A stretch of DNA of 64,000 bases, taken from positions 3,622,501 to 3,686,500 of the forward strand of contig NZ_CP048410.1 of the NCBI RefSeq assembly GCF_019357415.1. The letters run 5' to 3'. Shown here in pieces: positions 35,939-44,917 of this stretch. This DNA is from Gramella sp. MT6 (GTDB lineage Bacteria; Bacteroidota; Bacteroidia; Flavobacteriales; Flavobacteriaceae). The notes under the pieces are model-generated. The model had not been told where the DNA came from. It did not search any database and saw only the letters and a program-made list of their open reading frames with translations. How positions within the stretch are numbered: position 1 is the stretch's first letter; each line of letters starts with the position of its first letter. Both the position numbers and the translations under genes were made by a program.

Positions 35939-37336
35939 ATGCAATTAAGCCATAACGAAGAAGATAATTTCTCACTTGCTCGCTTCGAATCAATGCTTAA
36001 GACTAACGATGTTTTATTCTTTGACTCAAATGAGTTTGAAAATATTATCAATCACTACCTGGAGAACGGTAAGATCTCTCTTGCCAAAAAGGCGGTGAAG
36101 ATGGGTCTTGCCCAACATCCGGCTTCAGTGAACCTGAGATTGTATAAAGTAGAGATCCTGGTTTTTGAAGATAAACTTGATCTTGCCGACGGGATTCTGA
36201 ACGAACTCAAGGAGCTTGAAACTTCTAATGAGGAGATCTACATTCAAAAAGCACAGATATATTCAAAAAGGGATATGCACACTGAAGCGATAAAAATGCT
36301 GCAGTCTGCCCTTGAAATAACTCTGGAAGATGCTGAAATATTTTCACTTATCGGAATGGAATACCTATTCCTTGAAGATTTTGAAAATGCCAAGTACAGC
36401 TTTATGAAATGTCTGGAAGCAGATGAAGAAGATTACTCTGCTCTTTACAACATCATGTATTGTTTCGATTTTCTAGAACAGAAAACCGAGGCAATTGATT
36501 ATCTGAACCTGTACCTGAACAAAAATCCATATTGCGAAGTGGCCTGGCACCAGGTTGGTAAGCAATATTTTGACCTTAAAGAATACAATAAGGCTTTGGC
36601 CGCTTTTGATTTTGCTATCATCAGTGACGATAGATTCGTAGGTGCTTACCTTGAAAAAGGAAAAGTGCTCGAAAAATTAAAGCGTTATAATGAAGCCATA
36701 GAAAATTATAATATCACCCTGGAACTTGATGATCCTACCTCCTTCGCCTACCTGAGAATAGGTAAGTGTTTTGAAAAACTGGGTTGTGATGATTTTGCTC
36801 TAAAAAATTATAAGCAAACAGTTCATGAAGATCCATTGCTGGATAAAGGCTGGATCGCGATCACAGATTTCTATATCAAGAAACTGAATTTCCAGAAGGC
36901 ATTATATTATATCAATAAGGCAATAAATATTGATGAAGAAAATGTCCTTTACTGGAAGCGCTACGCTAAAATCAACAGAAGGCTTAATTTCTATGAAGAA
37001 GCTGAACAGGGTTATAAGAAAAGCCTGGAACTAGGTAACTATGAACTTGAAACCTGGATCAGAAGATGTGATATTTTAATAGGTCTGGGCGAATACGAAA
37101 CTGCCATTAGCAGTATGCTACAGGCCTTGGAATTCTATCCAAATACCGCCGAAATTGAGTATCGTCTGGCTGGTCTTTTCTTTTGCACTAATAAAGGCGA
37201 AAAAGGCTATTTTCATTTGAATAATGCTCTTAAGATAGATTCAGAATACTATATCATAATCGAAGAGTTATTCCCTAATATTTTTGAGCGTAAAAGCGTA
37301 AAACAAATTATAAATTCCTTCGTAAAGCTCTCTTAG
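35939..37336 (+). CDS. Tetratricopeptide repeat protein
   Basis: 465 residues, almost entirely TPR-like helix pairs, roughly ten, for example AYLEKGKVLEKLKRYNEAIE, AYLRIGKCFEKLGCDDFALK and YWKRYAKINRRLNFYEEAEQ. There is no signal peptide or membrane segment, so it is probably a cytoplasmic scaffold. The partner is unknown. The family is widespread and conserved in Flavobacteriia. It precedes the DUF368 pair by 39 bp, but that gap has its own -7 box. Confidence 0.9.
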   Translation: MQLSHNEEDNFSLARFESMLKTNDVLFFDSNEFENIINHYLENGKISLAKKAVKMGLAQHPASVNLRLYKVEILVFEDKLDLADGILNELKELETSNEEIYIQKAQIYSKRDMHTEAIKMLQSALEITLEDAEIFSLIGMEYLFLEDFENAKYSFMKCLEADEEDYSALYNIMYCFDFLEQKTEAIDYLNLYLNKNPYCEVAWHQVGKQYFDLKEYNKALAAFDFAIISDDRFVGAYLEKGKVLEKLKRYNEAIENYNITLELDDPTSFAYLRIGKCFEKLGCDDFALKNYKQTVHEDPLLDKGWIAITDFYIKKLNFQKALYYINKAINIDEENVLYWKRYAKINRRLNFYEEAEQGYKKSLELGNYELETWIRRCDILIGLGEYETAISSMLQALEFYPNTAEIEYRLAGLFFCTNKGEKGYFHLNNALKIDSEYYIIIEELFPNIFERKSVKQIINSFVKLS

Positions 37337-37345
37337 TAATTTTGC

Positions 37346-37353
37346 TACCTTTG
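37346..37353 (+). promoter_or_regulatory. -7 box of the DUF368-aroE operon
   Basis: TACCTTTG, a perfect TAnnTTTG element, ends 22 bp before the ATG at 37376. It would drive the two DUF368 genes and aroE, which overlap one another. Confidence 0.5.
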
Positions 37354-37375
37354 GGCGAATTCATAAAAAAAGAAG

Positions 37376-38314
37376 ATGCAACGAAGTTTTTTGGATTACC
37401 TGAAGGTCACTTTTAAAGGAATGGCTATGGGTGCTGCAGATGTGGTGCCGGGAGTCTCTGGAGGAACGATCGCTTTTATCTCAGGTATCTATGAAGAATT
37501 AATATCTACTATTAGCGGGGTAAATCCTGCCTTGTTTGTAATCTGGAAAGAAGATGGTTTCAGGGCCATGTGGAAAAAACTGAATGGTAATTTCATTATA
37601 GCCCTTTTCACCGGTATCCTTATCAGTATCTTTACCGTGATGCGACTGGCCAATTATTTATTGGAAAACCATCCTATACTTATCTGGTCCTTCTTTTTTG
37701 GACTTGTAGTTGCCAGTATCTGGTTTGTGGCCAAGCAGATCCCAAAATGGAATTATACAGTAATCCTGGCGCTGCTCATAGGAGCTGCCATAGCTTTTTA
37801 TATTGTAAGCCTCCCTCCTCTTTCACCCAACTCCAGTTACCTGTTCCTGTTTTTTGCAGGTGCCGTTGCAGTTTGCGCAATGATCTTGCCTGGAATTTCC
37901 GGTGCTTTTATTCTGGTGCTTCTGGGCGCTTATAAATCAGTGACTGAAGCTGCGCACGATTTTGATGTTAAGACCCTTGGAATTGTTGGGCTTGGAGCCA
38001 TATTTGGCCTGCTAACCTTTTCTAAAGTCTTAAAATGGCTTTTTGTGCATTATAGCAGTATCACACTGGCAGTACTTACCGGGTTTATTGCCGGATCCCT
38101 TAACAAAATATGGCCATGGAAAGAAGTGCTGGAAACCGCGATATATGGTGATAAGGAAGTAGTACTACGTGACGCTTCTGTTCTACCATGGAACTATGAC
38201 GGAGATCCTCAAACGCTATGGTCTGTCTTATTGATGCTGGCAGGATTTCTATTGATCGTTATCCTTGAAGTGGTTGCCAATAAAAATCCCGAAATTCCAG
38301 ATGCAACAAACTAG
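37376..38314 (+). CDS. DUF368 membrane protein (polyprenyl-phosphate transporter type), copy 1
   Basis: 312 residues, about eight to ten membrane segments. It carries two family signatures related by internal symmetry: MGAADVVPGVSGGTIAF (18-34) and ILPGISGAFILVLLG (170-184). DUF368 proteins (PopT) have been shown in other bacteria to return undecaprenyl phosphate across the cytoplasmic membrane. The assignment here is by family. A second, diverged copy starts inside its last 14 bp. Confidence 0.9.
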   Translation: MQRSFLDYLKVTFKGMAMGAADVVPGVSGGTIAFISGIYEELISTISGVNPALFVIWKEDGFRAMWKKLNGNFIIALFTGILISIFTVMRLANYLLENHPILIWSFFFGLVVASIWFVAKQIPKWNYTVILALLIGAAIAFYIVSLPPLSPNSSYLFLFFAGAVAVCAMILPGISGAFILVLLGAYKSVTEAAHDFDVKTLGIVGLGAIFGLLTFSKVLKWLFVHYSSITLAVLTGFIAGSLNKIWPWKEVLETAIYGDKEVVLRDASVLPWNYDGDPQTLWSVLLMLAGFLLIVILEVVANKNPEIPDATN

Positions 38315-39317
38315 AACGATTACCGATAAGATCCTTCTTGTGCTTAAGGGTCTTGCCATGGGTGCCGCGAATAAAGTTCCCGGTGTTTCTGGTGGTGTGG
38401 TGGCGTTCGTTGCTGGCTTTTACGAGGAGTTTATCTATTCTCTACAGAAGATAAATCTTAAAGCCTTCAAACTTTTAATTTCAGGCAGATTCAACAGCCT
38501 TTACAGATATGTAAATGGTAAATTTCTAGGACTATTGATCCTGGGAATGCTCATTAGCTATTTTAGTGTTTCCAAGATCCTGGATTACCTTATTGTTCAT
38601 TATGAACTATATGTTTGGGCTTCTTTCTTCGGAATGATCATTGGCTCTATCTATTACATTAGTAAAGATTTTGGTGAATGGGACCGTAATTCGGTCATTT
38701 TTGCAATTCTCGGGATCATAGGTGGGATTGGTATAAGTTTTCTTGAACCTGCGCGGGAAAATGATAATCTCTGGTTTGTATTCGTCTGCGGAATGATAAG
38801 TGTTTCCGGAATGACGCTTCCAGGCCTCTCGGGTAGCTTTATTTTGATCCTCCTCGGTAATTATGTTTTGTTGCTGGTAGACTCGGTCAATGCCCTTTAT
38901 GACACTATTGCTGAAGTAATTCTCCTAGACTTCAGTTTTATCGATAATTCGGAAAGATTAAGAATGCTGCAGGTATTACTGGTATTTGCCGCAGGATCTT
39001 TAGCAGGACTGGTCTCTCTTTCCCATCTACTTGGTTATGTTCTGAAAAAAAGAAAGAAGGAAACCTTTGCCGTAATTATTGGTTTTATTACCGGTTCCCT
39101 GGGCGTGGTATGGCCTTGGAAAGAAAAGATCTTTAAACTGAATGAGAACGGTGAGCCTCTAATAGACAGAGAAGGCAATAAAATAATCGACAACTATGAC
39201 CGCTATCTGCCACAAATAGACCTTTCAGAAACCTGGCTGGCAATATTCTTTATTGTTATCGGAATCTTTATAGTTTTAGGACTGGCATGGTACGAAAACC
39301 GAAATTCCAGAAAATGA
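38301..39317 (+). CDS. DUF368 membrane protein, copy 2
   Basis: 338 residues from ATG 38301; an ATG at 38265 would reach further into copy 1, but the homologous N-terminus begins after it. The same two signatures occur: MGAANKVPGVSGGVVAF (20-36) and TLPGLSGSFILILLG. The copies differ widely elsewhere, and copy 2 has an extra loop (about 210-230) and a longer C-terminal insert with NENGEPLIDREGNK. Two versions side by side suggest distinct substrates or a heteromer; this is inference. The aroE start overlaps its stop. Confidence 0.9.
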   Translation: MQQTRTITDKILLVLKGLAMGAANKVPGVSGGVVAFVAGFYEEFIYSLQKINLKAFKLLISGRFNSLYRYVNGKFLGLLILGMLISYFSVSKILDYLIVHYELYVWASFFGMIIGSIYYISKDFGEWDRNSVIFAILGIIGGIGISFLEPARENDNLWFVFVCGMISVSGMTLPGLSGSFILILLGNYVLLLVDSVNALYDTIAEVILLDFSFIDNSERLRMLQVLLVFAAGSLAGLVSLSHLLGYVLKKRKKETFAVIIGFITGSLGVVWPWKEKIFKLNENGEPLIDREGNKIIDNYDRYLPQIDLSETWLAIFFIVIGIFIVLGLAWYENRNSRK

Positions 39318-40042
39318 GAACCTTTGGCCTTATTGGAAAAAATATAGATTATTCATTCTCCAGAAAATACTTTTCTGAAAAATTCAGCAAGGAAAATCTG
39401 AAGGATCAATATGTTAATTTTGATATTGCGTCTATTGAAGAGTTTCTCGGCATTCTCGAAAATAATGAGATCACCGGCCTTAATGTTACCATACCCTATA
39501 AGGAAGCGATAATTCCATATTTGGATAAACTTGATCCTCATTCAAATAAAATTCAGGCGGTCAACACCATCAAATTTGAACATGATGGTACGATCACCGG
39601 ATATAACACAGATTACTGGGGATTCTTAAATGCACTCAAACCTCATCTAAAACCTCAGCATACAAACGCTCTAATACTTGGAACAGGCGGAGCTTCAAAA
39701 GCTATTGCCTATGCCCTTGAGCTACTTGACATCAATTATAAATTCGTTTCAAGAAAACCTGAAAAGGAGCAATTCTCATATTCAGACCTGGATAAAGACA
39801 TTTTAGATTCTTACACCCTCATCATTAATTGTACTCCTTTAGGCACTCACCCAAAGGTAGAGGCCTGTCCAGACCTGCCATTTCAATTCATTTCTAAGCA
39901 ACACCTGGTTTTCGACCTTATCTACAATCCTTCTGAAACAAGATTAATGAAACTTTCATCAGAAAAAGGAGCACTGACACTGAACGGATTAGAGATGTTA
40001 AAACTTCAGGCGGAAAAAGCCTGGAACATCTGGAATTCCTGA
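39314..40042 (+). CDS. aroE: Shikimate dehydrogenase
   Basis: 242 residues from ATG 39314, which overlaps the DUF368 stop by 4 bp; the ORF upstream of it lies inside that gene. AroE reduces 3-dehydroshikimate with NADPH in aromatic amino acid synthesis. Substrate residues Ser14 and Ser16 (DYSFSRKYF), catalytic Lys63 in NVTIPYKEA, Asn84 and Asp100 (GYNTDYWGF), and the NADPH loop GTGGAS (123-128) are all present. It is slightly short for the family, as in many Bacteroidota. No other aro genes are near. Confidence 0.94.
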   Translation: MRTFGLIGKNIDYSFSRKYFSEKFSKENLKDQYVNFDIASIEEFLGILENNEITGLNVTIPYKEAIIPYLDKLDPHSNKIQAVNTIKFEHDGTITGYNTDYWGFLNALKPHLKPQHTNALILGTGGASKAIAYALELLDINYKFVSRKPEKEQFSYSDLDKDILDSYTLIINCTPLGTHPKVEACPDLPFQFISKQHLVFDLIYNPSETRLMKLSSEKGALTLNGLEMLKLQAEKAWNIWNS

Positions 40043-40161
40043 TAAGCCTCAATAAATACTGCTTTAGCTTCATATAAATAAAACCAATCCCTTGCCCAAT
40101 TTTAGGGGAGTTGTTATCTTTCAGCAATAAATGATTTTGAGGAACCCTAACATTGAAAGAT

Positions 40162-42507
40162 ATGTCACAGCAAGAGAATGAAAACAAGAAAAAAGAGCTT
40201 TCCTCTGATAACGTAAATAAGCCTGAAGACGCTAACCAAATGGAAGAAAAGTCTAAGAAAGTGAGTAAGGAGGATGCGCAGGAAGAGTCTGTTGGTGCCC
40301 AGGAAAAAGATACTAAAGAAAATACTTCAGAAAATATAAAAGCATCTACAACCAGCCAGGAATCTGATTCTACAGATCATGAAGACGCCATGCTGGATGA
40401 ATCTGCTTCAGGAAAAGCGACTTCAGATCAATTAGCCCGGGAAAAGGAAAATCCCGATGAAGATCCTTATACTGAAATTGAAGAAAACCTGGAACCTGAA
40501 AATCCATTTTTTAAGGAACCGGAAGTGGCGAAAAAAACTGAAGATTCAGAGAAAAAAGAAAGGAAAATTTCAGATTCTACAGATCATGAAGACGCTATGG
40601 TTTCTGAATCTGCTAGCAGAAGAAAAAAGGCCGAAGACGAAGACGATGATGAAGACGATCTTGACAGCGATATTGGCGATGCCGTAGTTGGGGAGAACAA
40701 AAAATCTTCTGCCACCAGCCATGAAGAGGATATGGAAAGCGCCGTAGCTGAAGATAGTGAAGATGAAAGTGCAGGCGAAAGGCACGACATAGAAAAGAAG
40801 GATTATCATTCCATGAGCAAGGAAGCTCTTGCCGATGAACTGGAAAGATTATTGAAGAATGAGAAGATCCAGGCCATAAGGGAACATGTCGCTGAAATTC
40901 GTGCTGAATTCAATGCGAAATTCGATGAAGAACTGGAAGAAAAGAAAGAGGACTTTCTTGCCGACGGCGGGAATATTATAGACTTCCACTACTCTACTCC
41001 GCTTAAAAAGAGATTTAGTTCCCTTTATTTCGATTATAAAGAACAAAGAAATAATTACTATAAAAGGCTCAAAAAAGACCTCAACGAAAACCTGCATAAA
41101 AGGCTGGAATTGATCGAGGAGCTTAAAGGCCTACTGGATGTAGAAGAAAATATTAATACTACGTATAACCACTTTAAGGAGATACAGGAAAAATGGCGTA
41201 CAGCAGGACCTATTCCACGTGACAAATACAATAATGTCTGGAACACCTATCACCACCACGTAGAGAATTTCTATGATTTCCTTCACCTAAACAGGGAGTT
41301 CAGGGATATGGACTTTAAACATAACCTGGAACAGAAATTAAAAGTGATAGATCGTGCTGAGGAGCTGGTACAGGAAGAAAACACGAATCGTGCTTTCCGA
41401 GAATTGCAGATGCTCCACAAAATGTGGAAAGAAGAACTGGGACCTGTAGCCAAGGAATATCGTGAAGATATCTGGGAAAGATTCAGTAATGCTACCAAGA
41501 AGATTCATGATAAGAGGCAGGAATATTTTAATCAGCTTGATGAGCAGAACGAAAAGAACTGGGAGCGCAAGCAGGAGATCATTGAAAAGATCAAGGAAAT
41601 AGCCGATCAGGATTTTGACAGTCATAATAAATGGCAGCAGAAGATCAAGGAGATAGAAGCTTTAAGGGAAGAATTCTTCAATGCCGGGAAAGTTCCACGC
41701 AGTAAAAATCAGGATACCTGGAATGCTTTCAAGGAAAATGTTAGAAAGTTCAACAGAAAGAAGAATGCATTCTATAAGAACCTGAAAAAACAGCAATACG
41801 ATAATCTGGAGAAGAAAAAGGAACTTATCCAGATTGCAGAAGATAACAAGGACAGTGACGACTTTAAAACGGTCACTCCTTTAATGAAGAAGATACAGGC
41901 CGATTGGAAAAAGATTGGTCATGTTCCTAGAAAGGACAGCGATAAGGTCTGGAAGCAGTTTAAAAAAGCATGTAATCATTATTTTGATCGCATGCATGCG
42001 CAGAAGAATGAGGATAATAAAGAAGAGATCGAAGCTTTTGAAAAGAAGAAAGAGATCCTGGACCAGGTAAAAGCCATCGAACTTTCAGGAAACAAGAAAG
42101 AAGATCTGCCTAAGATCAAGGAACAGATCAACGCCTGGAAAGATGTTGGAAAAGTGCCTTATAACAAAAGATTTATTGAAGGGAAGTTTAATAAAGCCCT
42201 GGATCAATTATTCAAGAAAATGGATATTGACAACACCAAGGCAGAGATGATGAAATATGAAAATAAGGTGCAGGCTCTGGATGATGCAGATGATGACAAG
42301 AAAATAAGGAATGAGCATTATTTCCTTACCAAGAAAATAGAGGAAACAAAGGCTGAAATTAGACAGCTGGAAAATAACCTGCAATTCTTTTCTAATGTAG
42401 ACGATGATAATCCATTAGTACAGGAAGTTCATAAGAATATAGAAAACCATAAGGCAGATCTTGAAGTTTGGAAAGAAAAACTGAGAAAGATCAAGTCTCT
42501 TTATTAA
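40162..42507 (+). CDS. DUF349 repeat protein with acidic N-terminal region
   Basis: 781 residues from ATG 40162 (TTG 40153 is the alternative). The first 230 residues are strongly acidic, low-complexity and probably disordered, and contain three copies of a motif like SDSTDHEDAM. The rest is alpha-helical with five DUF349 repeats, each with a W-x3-G-x-(I/V)-P-R core, for example WRTAGPIPRDK, WKKIGHVPRKD and WKDVGKVPYNK. No signal peptide. The function of DUF349 proteins is unknown. A long coiled coil ends the protein. Confidence 0.87.
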   Translation: MSQQENENKKKELSSDNVNKPEDANQMEEKSKKVSKEDAQEESVGAQEKDTKENTSENIKASTTSQESDSTDHEDAMLDESASGKATSDQLAREKENPDEDPYTEIEENLEPENPFFKEPEVAKKTEDSEKKERKISDSTDHEDAMVSESASRRKKAEDEDDDEDDLDSDIGDAVVGENKKSSATSHEEDMESAVAEDSEDESAGERHDIEKKDYHSMSKEALADELERLLKNEKIQAIREHVAEIRAEFNAKFDEELEEKKEDFLADGGNIIDFHYSTPLKKRFSSLYFDYKEQRNNYYKRLKKDLNENLHKRLELIEELKGLLDVEENINTTYNHFKEIQEKWRTAGPIPRDKYNNVWNTYHHHVENFYDFLHLNREFRDMDFKHNLEQKLKVIDRAEELVQEENTNRAFRELQMLHKMWKEELGPVAKEYREDIWERFSNATKKIHDKRQEYFNQLDEQNEKNWERKQEIIEKIKEIADQDFDSHNKWQQKIKEIEALREEFFNAGKVPRSKNQDTWNAFKENVRKFNRKKNAFYKNLKKQQYDNLEKKKELIQIAEDNKDSDDFKTVTPLMKKIQADWKKIGHVPRKDSDKVWKQFKKACNHYFDRMHAQKNEDNKEEIEAFEKKKEILDQVKAIELSGNKKEDLPKIKEQINAWKDVGKVPYNKRFIEGKFNKALDQLFKKMDIDNTKAEMMKYENKVQALDDADDDKKIRNEHYFLTKKIEETKAEIRQLENNLQFFSNVDDDNPLVQEVHKNIENHKADLEVWKEKLRKIKSLY
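40363..40734 (+). repeat. Three copies of a 10-codon repeat in the DUF349 gene
   Basis: Copies at 40363-40392 and 40570-40599 encode SDSTDHEDAM and differ at 2 of 30 bases; a third, diverged copy at 40705-40734 encodes SSATSHEEDM. The first two are followed by related xxESAS sequence. They lie in the acidic N-terminal region. Confidence 0.8.
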
Positions 42508-42511
42508 GATC

Positions 42512-43144
42512 ATGAAAATGCCTTGCAGTTTATGCAATTGCAATACCCGAAATTTTGAAACCATAAATGACCGGGAATATTTGCAGTGTATAGGTTGCAA
42601 GGCAATTTTACTTTCTCCTGAAAATTACCTTACCCCACAGGAAGAAAAGTTTAGATATAGCCTCCATAATAACGATGTGAACGATCCCGGCTATATTGCT
42701 TTTGTTAGTCCTATTATTGAGGAAATAAGATCTAACCATTCAAAATATTCTATAGGTCTTGATTTTGGTTGCGGGACAGGCCCTGTGATCGCTTCTGAAT
42801 TAAAAAAATCGGGATACGAAGTAAATCTTTATGATCCCTATTTCCAACCTGATAAAGCGGCTCTGAAGAAAAAATATGATTTCATCATCTGTTGTGAAGT
42901 GATGGAGCATTTCCAGGATCCATTAAAGGAATTCCAATTACTAAAATCCTTATTAAAGGAAAAGGGCAAATTATACTGCAAAACAGAGATATGGAACAAT
43001 GCCATAAAGTTTAGCGACTGGCATTATAAGAATGACCAGACACATGTTATTTTTTATAACCGAGAAACCCTCGAATGGATTCAGAAGAACCTGGATTTTT
43101 CTGAAATTGAAATTTTTGAAAAGTTTATAGTCTTTAAAGCCTGA
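42512..43144 (+). CDS. Class I SAM-dependent methyltransferase with zinc-ribbon-like N-terminus
   Basis: 210 residues. Cys5, Cys8, Cys26 and Cys29 (CSLC and CIGC) form a zinc-ribbon-like start. SAM motif I is LDFGCGTG (83-90), followed by the acidic residue in EVNLYDPY and a motif II-like IICCEVMEHFQDP. The family contains small-molecule and RNA/protein methyltransferases; the substrate is unknown. The gene starts 4 bp after the DUF349 gene, and its stop abuts the convergent mazG gene. Confidence 0.88.
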   Translation: MKMPCSLCNCNTRNFETINDREYLQCIGCKAILLSPENYLTPQEEKFRYSLHNNDVNDPGYIAFVSPIIEEIRSNHSKYSIGLDFGCGTGPVIASELKKSGYEVNLYDPYFQPDKAALKKKYDFIICCEVMEHFQDPLKEFQLLKSLLKEKGKLYCKTEIWNNAIKFSDWHYKNDQTHVIFYNRETLEWIQKNLDFSEIEIFEKFIVFKA

Positions 43145-43918
43145 TCATTGCTTCTTGGCCTCGTTCCAGAAAACATCCATTTCAGCAAGGGTCATATCCT
43201 TTAAAGCTTTATTTTTCTCTTTTGCTTTTCCTTCCAGGTATTGGAAGCGCTTTATAAACTTCTTATTGGTTCGTTCCAGGGCGTTCTCAGGGTTTACTTT
43301 AAGGAACCTGGCATAATTGACCATGGAGAACAGAACATCGCCAAATTCGGCTTCTATTTCATCCTTATTATCAACGCTTACTTCGTGCTGTAATTCTTCG
43401 AGTTCTTCTTTGAGTTTCTCAAATACCTGTTGTGGCTCTTCCCAATCGAAACCGACTCCGGCCACTTTATCCTGTATCCTGTTGGCTTTCACGATCGCAG
43501 GCAAAGACCTGGGCACTCCCTCGAGAACACTTTCCTTTCCTTCCTTAAGTTTAAGGTTCTCCCAGTTCCTTTTTACCTCTTCTTCATCGGCAACCTCAAC
43601 ATCACCGTAAATATGAGGATGCCTATCAATTAACTTATCGCAGATACTATTTGCCACATCGGCAATATCAAAATCATTGGTTTCGCTTCCTATTTTCGCG
43701 TAGAATACAAGATGTAAAAGCACATCGCCAAGTTCCTTTTTGATCTCCTGCATATCCTTATCCAGAATAGCATCTCCCAATTCATACGTTTCTTCTATCG
43801 TGAGATGCCTTAAGGATTCCATGGTCTGCTTGCGATCCCAGGGACATTGTTCACGCAGTTCGTCCATTATGGTAAGTAATCTGTCAAATGCTTTTAGCTG
43901 GTCTTCTCTGGAATTCAT
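43145..43918 (-). CDS. mazG: Nucleoside triphosphate pyrophosphohydrolase MazG
   Basis: 257 residues from ATG 43918, the start giving the family N-terminus; an ATG 63 bp upstream would run into the tRNA terminator. MazG hydrolyses NTPs to NMP and pyrophosphate, and cleans damaged nucleotides. Both MazG domains are present: domain 1 with CPWDRKQTMESL (25-36) and EETYELGDAI, and domain 2 with AGVGFDWEEP and EAEFGDVLFSMVNYAR. Cytoplasmic, single gene, convergent with the methyltransferase. Confidence 0.94.
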   Translation of the reverse strand: MNSREDQLKAFDRLLTIMDELREQCPWDRKQTMESLRHLTIEETYELGDAILDKDMQEIKKELGDVLLHLVFYAKIGSETNDFDIADVANSICDKLIDRHPHIYGDVEVADEEEVKRNWENLKLKEGKESVLEGVPRSLPAIVKANRIQDKVAGVGFDWEEPQQVFEKLKEELEELQHEVSVDNKDEIEAEFGDVLFSMVNYARFLKVNPENALERTNKKFIKRFQYLEGKAKEKNKALKDMTLAEMDVFWNEAKKQ

Positions 43919-43979
43919 AGCTGAAAAATGATTTTGGTAAAAATAGGATTTCGAAGGAGGAAATTTGAATTTATTCCAC

Positions 43980-44006
43980 AAAAAAAGCCTCTCTTTTCAG
44001 AGAGGC
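43980..44006 (-). terminator. Terminator of the tRNA-His gene
   Basis: A 7-bp stem gcctctc (43987-43993) with gagaggc (44000-44006) and a 6-base loop, followed on the minus strand by a run of about seven T (43986-43980). It lies 12 bp after the tRNA. Confidence 0.88.
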
Positions 44007-44017
44007 TTCTGCTTTTG

Positions 44018-44091
44018 GGTGGAAGACCGGTTTCGAACCGGCGACCTCCGGAACCACAATCCGGCGCTCTAACCAGCTGAGCTACAACCAC
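44018..44091 (-). tRNA. tRNA-His (anticodon GTG)
   Basis: On the minus strand it shows a D arm (GCTC ... GAGC), an anticodon arm CCGGA-TTGTGGT-TCCGG with anticodon GTG, a five-base variable region and a T arm GCCGG-TTCGAAA-CCGGT. The 5' end is preceded by G (44092), the G-1 typical of histidine tRNA, and the discriminator is C73. As I read it, the acceptor stem GTGGTTG/CTTCCAC has two adjacent U-U mismatches (5-68 and 6-67). Confidence 0.95.
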
Positions 44092-44152
44092 CATTTGATT
44101 AGCGGATGCAAATGTAAGTTATTTCAACTATTTCGCAAAGAAAAAATTCCAA

Positions 44153-44869
44153 TTAAATGAGATCAAATATTGAATCTACCGCTACATGTCTTTCCACATT
44201 GAAGCCTTCAGCATGCTCTGTATTTATAAGCCTGCCCATATCCTGAGCACGGTAAGTGATGCTATCCAGAAAGTTACTGCTGGAAATTGGTGTTTCCGGC
44301 TCGTTGCTATTCTCATCGAAGAACTGCGAACGATATGCTTTAACCGATTCAACTTTTTTATCAAGATAACCTGAAATATCCACAACAAAGTCTGGTTTTA
44401 AGTTCTTCCACTGGATATAATGAAAAACGTGCTTTGGCCTCCAGGAAGATTGTTTCTCGCCGTCCATAACTGTTTCTATCTTCCTTAATCCGCTTAGAAA
44501 GCAAGCTTCGCTAACCAATTTTGCTCCTCTCCCGTGATCTATATGCCTATCTTCAACAGCGTTACACAAAACGATCTCAGGTTTGTATTTCCTCAGGATC
44601 TTAATGATATCCATTTTATGAGCCGTATTATTTTCAAAAAAGCCATCACTAAATTCAAGATTATGGCGCATTACCACTCCTAAGATCTCTGCGGCTGCTT
44701 TTGCTTCCTTATCTCTGATCTCGGCGGTACCTCTAGTCCCTAACTCTCCCCTGGTTAAATCCAGGATTCCAACTTTTTTACCGCGATCCACTTCTTTTGC
44801 AATGGTTCCTGAGCAGCTTAGTTCAACATCATCGGGATGAGATCCCACTGCCAGTATATCTAATTTCAT
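44153..44869 (-). CDS. bshB1: Bacillithiol biosynthesis deacetylase BshB1
   Basis: 238 residues of the LmbE-like/PIG-L deacetylase family. BshB1 removes acetyl from GlcNAc-malate, the second step of bacillithiol synthesis. The zinc site is visible: GSHPDD (9-14) and DRHIDHG, plus the family segments LTRGELGTRGT and LEFSDGFFENN. The other bacillithiol genes (bshA, bshC) are not in the window. The PLP enzyme gene lies 48 bp upstream on the same strand, so co-transcription is possible. Confidence 0.93.
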   Translation of the reverse strand: MKLDILAVGSHPDDVELSCSGTIAKEVDRGKKVGILDLTRGELGTRGTAEIRDKEAKAAAEILGVVMRHNLEFSDGFFENNTAHKMDIIKILRKYKPEIVLCNAVEDRHIDHGRGAKLVSEACFLSGLRKIETVMDGEKQSSWRPKHVFHYIQWKNLKPDFVVDISGYLDKKVESVKAYRSQFFDENSNEPETPISSSNFLDSITYRAQDMGRLINTEHAEGFNVERHVAVDSIFDLI

Positions 44870-44897
44870 TTTTTACTATTTATTTGTTTTTATTCGG

Positions 44898-44914
44898 TAA
44901 GATCCAGGATCTTA
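44898..44914 (-). repeat. Perfect small palindrome after the PLP gene
   Basis: taagatcc and ggatctta flank a single central base, just 3 bp beyond the stop of the upstream minus-strand PLP gene. It has no T-tract, so a terminator role is uncertain; it may be an RNA processing or stability hairpin. Confidence 0.4.
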
Positions 44915-44917
44915 TTC

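Noticed and set aside
40570..40809. Minus-strand ORFs opposite the acidic region of the DUF349 gene
   Set aside because: The Ser/Val-rich translations arise from reading the acidic repeats backwards.
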